Shown here piece after piece: positions 56,326 to 64,000 of a stretch of DNA of 64,000 nt. Origin of the DNA: Alopecurus myosuroides (Eukaryota; Streptophyta; Magnoliopsida; Poales; Poaceae); contig CM054062.1 in the NCBI GenBank assembly GCA_028641055.1, positions 142,084,682-142,148,681 of the forward strand, in the 5' to 3' direction. The translations under genes were made by a program, and so were the position numbers. Below the pieces are notes generated by a model that was not told the DNA's origin, did not search any database, and was given only the letters and a program-made list of their open reading frames with translations. Each line of letters starts with the position of its first letter. Position 1 is the stretch's first letter.

Positions 56326-57828
56326 AAGCATAAAACAATCTTGTTTCTTTTAATCAAAATAAAATAGCTAGATCTAAAATTTGACCAATCCAAAAATTCT
56401 AGTGATGCATGCATGTGTTCTTAACCATGTGCAAGTTGCAGATCTGGTTTCGCACCCTTGGTTAACCCTACGGAAAATCACAAACAAAACCTACCTAAAA
56501 ACTTCCTTTGGGCTTATCTTTTATTATAGGAATCCTAATTATGTGAGGTCAATTTATCTGGATAGATCTTTGTGATACCTAGCTGTAGCACTTGGCCTTG
56601 CATGCACTTGATCTTCCTATTTTAAATGGCATGTAATTTGGTAAATGACCAATGGGCCACTGTTTGAATTTTAGGAATTTTCTAGAATGTTTTTTGAGAT
56701 GAGTCCAATTGGGTGAGTTTCTATATGATTATTTCTAACTAAACTTAGGTTTTCATGATTTTAGTAGCCTTATATTATTTTTGGTGTGCACGTTAAGGGT
56801 TAGGCCTTTTCTGCCATTTTCATGTGTTGTTTAAATTTGGGAGTTTATTAATTCTTGTATTTTTATTTTTATTCCAAGCAAGTGTAGGCTTATACTATCT
56901 GTTATTTTGTTTTCATCCTAGATAATTATCATGTAGGAGTTGATTGTGTTTAAACATGCTAAGTTGATGTTTGTATGATTCTACTTTGCATGTGTTCTCT
57001 AGTGTTTTGTTATTTGTTGTTGTTAATTGCCCTAGTTGATCAAATGTTTTAGAAATGCCTTGATATGTTTAGTATGAAATTGCTACTATTATTTTAGCTT
57101 GTTATCTCTGGTTGTATAATTTGTATTATTATAGAAGCATGTCAACTTATAACTTGTTGTGATAGTTTTTTTTACTTTACTAGTCTTAATTAGATGTTTT
57201 GAGCTTGTTACCTTGCTTTATTTAAAATCCTCATGAATGAATAGAGGGTCATTTAGCCTTGTGGTATGATGACATGAGAGTGTCACACCCACTGAACTCA
57301 TGATATTCTATTTGAGGATCACTAGTTTCATTTCTAGTTATAGTCTAGTGCTATTAGACAAACATGTTTGATTGATTGTGTTTGTATCTTAGTAGAATCT
57401 TGGAGTAATGTTATTTTGTGAAATGCTTGTTGTATGATATTAGCATTAGCAAGTGTTTGCCTTTTTTTGGCTCTGATTGTGTGTTTTTCTTTTATTTTTA
57501 TGACGCTAGAAAACGAAGAAGGAGAGATTCTAGCTGAGGAAGTTTATTGCTACTCTTGTTTAATTCAAGAGACAGTGCCAAGGCAAGCCACTCTAAATTC
57601 TTGCTATGTTTGTACTTATCATTATCTATCATGCATGTTTTACTTCTGCAATATTTCAAAAACTTGGCGGCGAATAACGATGGCGGCTCCCTCCCTAGGC
57701 GGCGCCCATGGCGATTTCATGGCGATCTAGGGTTTTAGCCTCCCTCCTCCGACAATTGCCACTCCGGCACTGTCGCCCACCTCTCCTCTGACAATTGCCA
57801 CTCCGGCACTGTCGCCCATCTCTTTTTC

Positions 57829-60674
57829 GTGATGTCCAAGGCCAAGTCTCTTTTCTCTCGCTCTTGTTGGCGTTGGAGGGCGATCTACTCCTCTGACCTG
57901 GATCTGAAGTTCAACCCCATTTATGTGGGCTTTATTCTTCTGGATCCGAAAGACAAGAAGATTCAACTCGTTGATCAGGCAGGCTTTGTGCTTGACCAGC
58001 GTTCTCTCAAGGTACGTGAGAATGTACACCCTGGATCTGAGATCCATTTTGCATGTCATCGTGCCAAGGTTCAGGATCACTTGGTACCTCGCAATGGCTC
58101 GCTACTGGATCACTCTAATGTTATTGTTCCAATCTTGGATGTGGAATCTTTGGTCCCGTTATTGGATCGGAATCCTATTGACCCCTCTGTGGGTTTAGTT
58201 CATGCGGCTAGGGTTTTAGACCTGGATTTTTCTAGAGGTCTTGCTCTTGCTAAGGAAGTCCGATTGCTCTTCGGATCGGATGTTCATGCCTCTAAGAAGT
58301 ACGGTTCTTTTAAACTGGTGGTCTCATTTGGACGTGCTTCTTTTAAAATTGATGAAGACACTATAGCTTTGGCTCTCGAGGCAGCTATTGGTGGTTATTG
58401 TGGCTCACTAAATGTTAAATGCCTTCATGATCGAGTTTTCTTTTTGAGGTCTCTTCCAAGGAAGTTGGGTTTCATATCATGAAAATTAAATGGTTTAAAT
58501 GCTTACTTCAAGTGTTATTTTCATCTTTGGAGCTTTGGCGGTCCTAATTGGGTTTCTGAATTAAAGAAGTGGAATCATGACCAGGATAAAGAGTGGACTT
58601 TGGTTTCGAGGAAAAAGAAAAAGGTAAATATTAAACAGTCCAAGCCACGGAATCCCTTAGTTATTCATAAACCCTTTGTTAATCAATCCAAAGAGTCCGA
58701 TGATTCTTGTACGGTTGTTGGGACTAAGGTTATTGATTCTGCTCTACCTGCCATTAAGTTTGGCTCTTTTGAGCCAGGATTTTCTGTTGCATCTTCTGAT
58801 AGGGATCCTACTCCTGTGGCCCCTGCTGTTGCCTCCACGACCGTCGATGACGGTTTTGCTAAATTAATTGATAAGATGGCGGCCCAGGTATGACCCTGTT
58901 CTAACTGTCTCTCAGCTAAACATGCAACAGAAAATTGTACGGGCCGGATTCGGTGTTGGTCTTGTTCACGTTCGGGCCATATCCGCAAAAACTGCCCGAG
59001 AATTAATGGAACTCTGCGATGGGTAGTTAAATCGACGGCAGTCAGAAACGAGGAGTCCCCTCCCTCTGTTCTATCCCCTACCTCTGCTACTGTTCCAAGA
59101 AAACCCTCGCCGGAGTCTCCGCCTGATTCGGAACAACCATTGTCAATGGCAAACTTCCCATGTGATCCTACCAGGTTCCTCCCGGCGGGGATGCATGTCA
59201 TGGAGCCCTGGGCGCATGAGGAGCGGCCTGCTCGCGTATACATCACCTCCTCCATGGCTCCTCCCAAACGCCATGAATCTTGGGCCATTGCTTAGCTGGT
59301 TCCTAGGACACCTGTTGAAGAACTTGATGATATCCTGCAGCAGATCGTTGATCATATCTTTCAAGAACTCCACTTGTAGGTAATTTCCTTCTCGGAAAGC
59401 GTAGTTGGAGTTGGTTTGTTCCGCATGGCAGATCAGGTGGCCAGAGACATCTTGGTCAATTCGCCTCCATTCATCTTTCCTGATGGCAGGATGCTCTCCT
59501 TTGTGCGGCATGATGAAGGGGACAATGTTAGAGCAACTGTTTACACTAGGACTGGGTGGATTATTATTCTGAACCTGCATATGGACTACCGTATCGATGA
59601 ATTTCTTCGGGAGGTGGTCTACAAATTCGGGAAGCTCGGGTCCTGGTGGAGGGAGGATGCCTCTCCTGTTCGCACTCTCCTCAAAGTGTCTTACAGAGGT
59701 GCAGCTCATATTCCAAGATCGCTTGTTATTCGTGAAGTTCAGAGATATGGAAGCCATGTGGTTTCCTGGACTTGTCCTATCTTCATCCTGGACAGTGATG
59801 CAGCGGATAATCTGCCTGGGGATGAATCCCCTGTCCCTCATGATGGTAACCCGCATCCAGTCTTCGGTGCACCTGAAGCTCCTGTTGAGGATGCTTGGGT
59901 GCCACCAGTTGTTCCTCAACCACATCACGAAGGGTGGGGCAATTGGAACAATGAGGCGCAAGGAGAGAATGATGGGCAGGATGACCCAGTCGACCAGCAG
60001 CTGGAACCTGAACAAGCTCAGTCTTCTGTTTCTATCCAATTTTCTGGTGCGACAGTTGACTCGATGAATGCTGTCAGGGCAAAAGGGCCTGAGCAATTTG
60101 TTGAGCTGCAGCAGCAGGTGGAACAAAACCAGTTGGCCATTGTTCCTTTTGTTCCACCAGCTCTGGTGGATGCTGCAATGCAGGAGGATGAGGTCCAGAT
60201 CATGCAAGTGCTCCTGCCTGATCTTGTTGTCGAGTGGTCCAGATACTTTCTGGAACACAAAGCCAGGCTCATTTTTTACAGGAGATTTGAGTTCCTGTCC
60301 TCTCTGCTGCCATTGGAGGCTTCTGTTGCTTCTGCTCCTGGAGTTTAATCCAGTTACTCCTGTGCATGCTGCTTCCAAGAAGAGGGCAAGGAAGGCTGCT
60401 ACTCCTTTAGTCATCGAGGAGCATCGTGTGACGAGGAGTTTAGCTAAAAATGCTGGCTTCCGGGTTCTGCCTGGATCTGACAAGCCTGAACCAAGGAAGA
60501 AAGCTAAATCTTCACGTCCTCAGGGCTTCTTCTGATGGGGTGCCTCCGATCACACCTGTTGCTTTGTTGAGGAGGGCGGGAAAATTGCTCCAGATCGAAG
60601 ACTCTGAATTAACTGTGGAGAAGCTTGAAGCTGCTCCAAAGAAGCCCACCAGCCCATCTAGTTCTGATGATTAG
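57829..60674 (+). pseudogene. L1 ORF1 (nucleic-acid-binding protein), broken
   Basis: One frame runs from ATG 57829 to 60348 with four stops (TGA 58480, TGA 58891, TAG 59293, TAG 59377) and is otherwise open. The N-terminal part resembles the leading domain of plant L1 ORF1 proteins. Two adjacent CCHC knuckles follow the second stop: CSNCLSAKHATENC and CWSCSRSGHIRKNC. From 59425 comes a conserved-looking domain (DGRMLSFVRHDEGDNVRATVYTR.., FREVVYKFGKLGSWW-like region, SDAADNLPGDESPVP), then an acidic, glutamine-rich linker. A frameshift between about 60100 and 60340 moves the lysine-rich tail (SKKRARKAATPL) into another frame, and a further one near 60510 leads to the end at 60672-60674. The protein would bind the L1 RNA; this copy cannot make it whole. 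Confidence 0.8.
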
Positions 60675-60857
60675 TGTGCCTTCGTCTTCTATTGGGCCTT
60701 GTTGGCTCCTGGGGTGTATTTTGGACCTTGCTGTTTCATTTTGCTTTCTATCCTGGTTTATTTGTATTGATATATGGACAAGGTTGTTACTGTCTGATTA
60801 TCTTTTGGTTGGTCATTTATGTTGGCCAACATGGTTTATTATTATTATCAGTCTTCA

Positions 60858-63800
60858 ATGGATAGTACAACCACAATGAATTTGGATTGGATTGTTTTTG
60901 ATTGGAATGTCAGAGGTTTAAATGATAAATCTAAAAGAGAGGTTGTTTATAATAAAATTGAGGAAAGCCATGCTTCTGTTATTTGCCTCCAGGAAATTAA
61001 ATGCCAGGATTTTGATCACTCTTTTATTAGGCCATTCTGTCCTAAAAGGTTTGATCAATTTGTTTGTTCTCCTTCTGTTGGAGCTTCTGGGGGATTAATT
61101 GTGCTATGGAATGGCTCTATTTTCAATGGAGAATTATTGGAAGTGCATCGTTCGGCTATTCACTTAAAGTTCACTTCAGTTCATAACTCTGTTTCTTGGT
61201 TTCTAGTGAATGTTTATGGCCCTTGCAAAGGTGTGGAAAGAGATGAGTTTGTCAACTGGCTATATAATCTTTCCATCCCATTACATCAGAACTGGTTGAT
61301 TCTTGGAGATTTCAATTTTATTAGATCTTTGGATAATAGAAATAAACCAGGGGCTGACCTTAATGATATTTTTATTTTTAATGATGTCATTAGCCATTTG
61401 GGTTTATTGGAATTGCCTGTTAAAGGTAGAAATTATACGTGGTCTAATATGCAAAAGGATCCTCTTCTTGTCCAGCTGGATTGGTTTTTTACATCCTGCC
61501 AATGGACTTTGGACTTTCCCAATACCCTGGTTTTGCCCATGTCCAAAATCACCTCTGATCATTTGCCCTGCACTATCAAAATTGGAACAAACATTCCAAA
61601 GGCAAAGATTTTTAGATTTGAGAATCACTGGATTAACCAGCCTGGGTTTTTGGACCTAGTGGCCAAAATTTGGAACACACATGTCATGGCCAAATCGATT
61701 ACCTCTAGAATCACAGCAAAATTGAAAAATCTGAGATATGCACTTAAGGATTGGGGAAGGAATCTCTCTCAATTAAAACTACTTATTGAGATGAGTAGTA
61801 AAGTGATTCTATTTTTTGATCAACTTGAAGATGAGAGATCCCTGCAGTCTGATTATTGGAAACAAAGTTGTACAATTCGATGGGCTAAGCTCTCTGGTGA
61901 GAACACTAAATATTTCCATGCTAGAGCCACTGAGAGGTTTCGTCAAAATGCAATTCCTTCCATCACGGATGCTTCAGGGAATTTACTGGTGGATCGCCAG
62001 GAGAAAGCTGCTGCCTTTTGGTCTTGCTTCAAAAACAGAATGGGTGTATCTTGCCCACCTACTGTTAATACTGATTTATCTCAGTTCCTGCCTGTGGTTG
62101 ATGGCTTAGAGGATCTTGCTAAACCTTTCTCTGTTGAGGAAATAGAGGGTGTGGTAAAACATCTCAAACCTGCTCGTGCTCCTGGACCTGATGGTTTCAC
62201 TGGTCCTTTCATTAAGCATTGTTGGAGTATCTTAAAAGAGGATTTTATCAAACTTTGCAATGAATTTCATAGTGCTCAGATCTCTTTGGAAAGTATTAAT
62301 GGTTCTTTCATTACTCTCATTCCAAAGACACATTGTCTTGAGACTGTGAATGACTTTAGACCTATTTCTCTTACCAACACTTGTCTGAAATTTATCACTA
62401 AGATTCTGGCTAATAGATTTCAAGATAAATTTTTTGGATGCATCCATGATAATCAATATGGTTTCATTAAATCCAGAACTATTCAAGATTGCCTGGCTTG
62501 GTGTTTTGAATACATTTTCCAGTGTAAACATTCTAAGCAGAAAGTGATGGTTTTCAAGATAGATTTTGAGAAAGCTTTTGATACCATTGAGCACAGTGCC
62601 ATACTCCAGATTTTGAGTTCCAAAGGGTTTCCTCCGTTAGTCATCAAATGGGTGAAGGAAATTCTATCTTCAGGGTCATCTTCGGTTCTTCTAAATGGAG
62701 TTCCTGGTAAACCTTTTGTTTGCAGAAGAGGGGTCAGGCAGGGTGACCCTTTGTCACATATCCTTTATGTTCTGGGTGGAGATTTGCTGCAAAGTATTGT
62801 TAATCTGGCTCTTAGGGAAGGAAGTCTTCGTTTACCAATCCCTATTGGAGGAGATTATCCTATTGTTCAGTATGGCGATGATACCTTAGTGATCTTACCT
62901 GCTGATCCAGATCAATTATTGGTATTTAAAAATTTACTCAACCTTTATGCTCAGATCACGGGTTTAAAGGTGAATTTCAGCAAGTCATCAATGATACCAA
63001 TAAATTTATCTCAGGAGGAAACTATTGATTTGGCTACTGTTTTGGACTGTAAAGTGGCTTCTATGCCTTTTACCTATCTAGGCTTGCCTATGGGTACCAC
63101 TAAACCTTCTATTAGAGATTTTGCCCCACTCATTGACAGAGTTGAGAGGAGACTTTCTACTACAGTTTCTTTTCTCTCATATGTGGACAGCTTGTTGCTT
63201 GTGAACTCAGTTCTGTCCTCTCTGCCCACATATTATATGTGCACACTAGTGATACCTAAGGGTGTCATTGATATTATTGATAAAGCAAGGAGGAGATGTT
63301 TATGGAGGAAAGACAAAAACAAGAAAAGAGTAAATTCTTTGGCTGCTTGGGATATGGTGTGTAAGCCAAAAGGTAAAGGTGGCCTAGGGATCATTAATCT
63401 ACAGATCCAAAACAGGGCTTTGTTGCTCAAATTTCTAGCAAAATTCTATAATTCTGTGGATATTCCTTGGGTCCATCTGGTCAAGAATGCATACTACTTT
63501 CAGTCGGTTCATCATGCAGTGACCTCTTGTGGATCATTCTGGTGGAAAGGTATTATGCAATTAGCTGATACATGGTGTTCATTCTCTTCTTGCACAATGG
63601 GGAATGGTTATTCTGTTCTTTTTTTGGAAAGATTCTTGGATGGGACATGCTTTGTCACTGAGATTTCCAAGATTGTTCTCTTTCGCTAAGGATCAGTTGG
63701 CCTCAGTGAGAGATTTGAAACTGATGACTGACCTTTCGGAAGCTTTTCATTTGCCTCTTTCAAATGAAGCTTTCCTTGAATTTGCTGATCTGCAAGACAT

Positions 63801-64000
63801 CTTGGGAAATGTTCAGGTGAATAATAATAAAGATGTTTGGTCTTGTAATTTTAATAAAGGGGTTTATACATCCAGTAAATTCTACCAGCTACAGTTTGCT
63901 CAGCTGCCTGATGATATGCCTGCCAAGTGGATCTGGAAATCCAAATGCATGTCAAAGTACAAATTTTTTGCATGCTGATCCTAAAAGATAGAATTAATAC
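60858..64000 (+). pseudogene. L1 ORF2 (endonuclease and reverse transcriptase), nearly open, 3' cut by window
   Basis: Open from upstream of ATG 60858 to 63689. The endonuclease has the expected WNVRGLN, CLQEIKC, LGDFNFIRS and TSDHLP catalytic motifs. The RT has FRPISLTNTCLKFITKIL, VFKIDFEKAFDTIEH, RRGVRQGDPLS and QYGDDTLVI (YGDD where plant L1s often have YADD). A frameshift in a run of seven T at 63620-63626 moves the frame to that of 63604-63978 (FFWKDSWMGHALSLRFPRLFSFAKD), and a second near 63972-63976 moves it again to LILKDRINT, inside the zf-RVT region. ORF2 nicks the target DNA and copies L1 RNA onto it. The ATG at 60858 is preferred to 60819 because the upstream residues are low-complexity; 60876 is also possible. 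Confidence 0.88.

Larger units (their letters stand above)
53830..57660 (+). repeat. Diverged relative of the long Tekay-like LTR, interrupted
   Basis: It starts TGTAACATCCTCATTTTGAAG, matching the opening TGTCACATCCTC of the LTRs in the composite, and follows them in order: GGGACCAACAAAAAA, a promoter with TATAAG (54773), a GC-rich leader, GTGAGCC (55173), AT-rich text with GGATAGATCTT, GAGAGTGTCACACCCACTGAACTCATGA, and the small ORF region at 57434-57600. Similarity ends at about 57660 (matching LTR 1 near 2040), where an L1 begins. An L1 fragment (55424-56325) splits it. Much more diverged than the three LTRs of the composite, so an older insertion or another family. Confidence 0.82.
57661..64000 (+). 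mobile_element. Long L1 LINE, running off the window
   Basis: It begins in a GC-rich leader (GGCGGCGAATAACGATGGCGGC) right where the diverged LTR stops, and contains ORF1 then ORF2 in the sense direction, the order of plant L1 elements. The 3' end, poly(A) and target-site duplication are outside the window. A 39-base tandem repeat lies in the leader (57751-57779 and 57790-57818 share 29 bases of GACAATTGCCACTCC..). Confidence 0.88.

Overview
The window is nuclear DNA from a grass of the wheat tribe (Triticeae: wheat, Aegilops, barley or rye). Three things suggest this: nested LTR retrotransposons of high-copy Triticeae types, LINE (L1), MULE, PIF/Harbinger and Stowaway elements filling almost all of the space, and one intron-rich plant gene, a class-2 sucrose synthase (Sus2-like). 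There are no bacterial operons, CRISPR arrays or tRNA genes.

Layout. (1) 1-24,195: a tandem composite of a Ty3/gypsy chromovirus (Tekay/Del-like) with unusually long LTRs of about 4.5 kb, arranged LTR-internal-LTR-internal-LTR with a 10,365-bp period; the first LTR is cut by the window edge. Each internal region has a Met-tRNA primer site, an extra ORF upstream of gag, a gag-pol ORF ending in a chromodomain-like tail, and a polypurine tract. gag-pol is broken in copy 1 and open in copy 2. (2) 24,196-25,870: an antisense gypsy LTR in which the composite sits, itself apparently carrying a small LTR-like insert. (3) 25,871-31,721: a decayed Ty1/copia element (integrase, RT, RNase H, 3' LTR). Its LTR is split by a MULE, which is split by a second MULE carrying an aspartic-protease gene fragment (Pack-MULE) and a Stowaway MITE. 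(4) 31,722-36,360: a TTGCAA-rich degenerate repeat, anonymous DNA, a broken PIF/Harbinger transposase and a 5'-truncated L1 with a 15-bp target-site duplication.

(5) 36,690-42,890: the sucrose synthase gene: TATA box, leader exon, leader intron of about 1.1 kb, 14 coding exons for 815 residues with consistent splice phases, and a poly(A) signal. A GC-rich foldback element lies in the first coding intron. (6) 43,008-47,760: a MITE-like inverted repeat, a T-rich stretch, an antisense L1 3' fragment and a second, antisense, PIF/Harbinger pseudogene. (7) 47,762-about 50,330: a sense-strand LTR of the same type as the antisense LTR in (2), a tRNA-Asp-type primer site and a decayed non-coding internal region. 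(8) 51,982-53,829: a decayed copia gag region. (9) 53,830-57,660: a diverged relative of the long LTR of region 1, interrupted by an L1 fragment with a 17-bp duplication, and cut at its right side by (10) 57,661-64,000, a long L1 with ORF1 (two CCHC knuckles, four in-frame stops) and ORF2 (endonuclease, reverse transcriptase) running off the window.

The only gene likely to serve the plant is sucrose synthase, which reversibly splits sucrose with UDP into UDP-glucose and fructose. The most interesting non-textbook signal is in the long LTRs. A TATA box, a leader of about 400 nt ending in a GTGAGCC splice-donor-like site, an AT-rich intron-like stretch, and a small acidic CxxC-containing ORF flanked by splice-like signals recur in both the recent LTRs and the old diverged one. 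Acceptor-like sites also sit directly before the extra ORF and before gag. This suggests the family uses splicing to reach ORFs that lie thousands of bases from the promoter.
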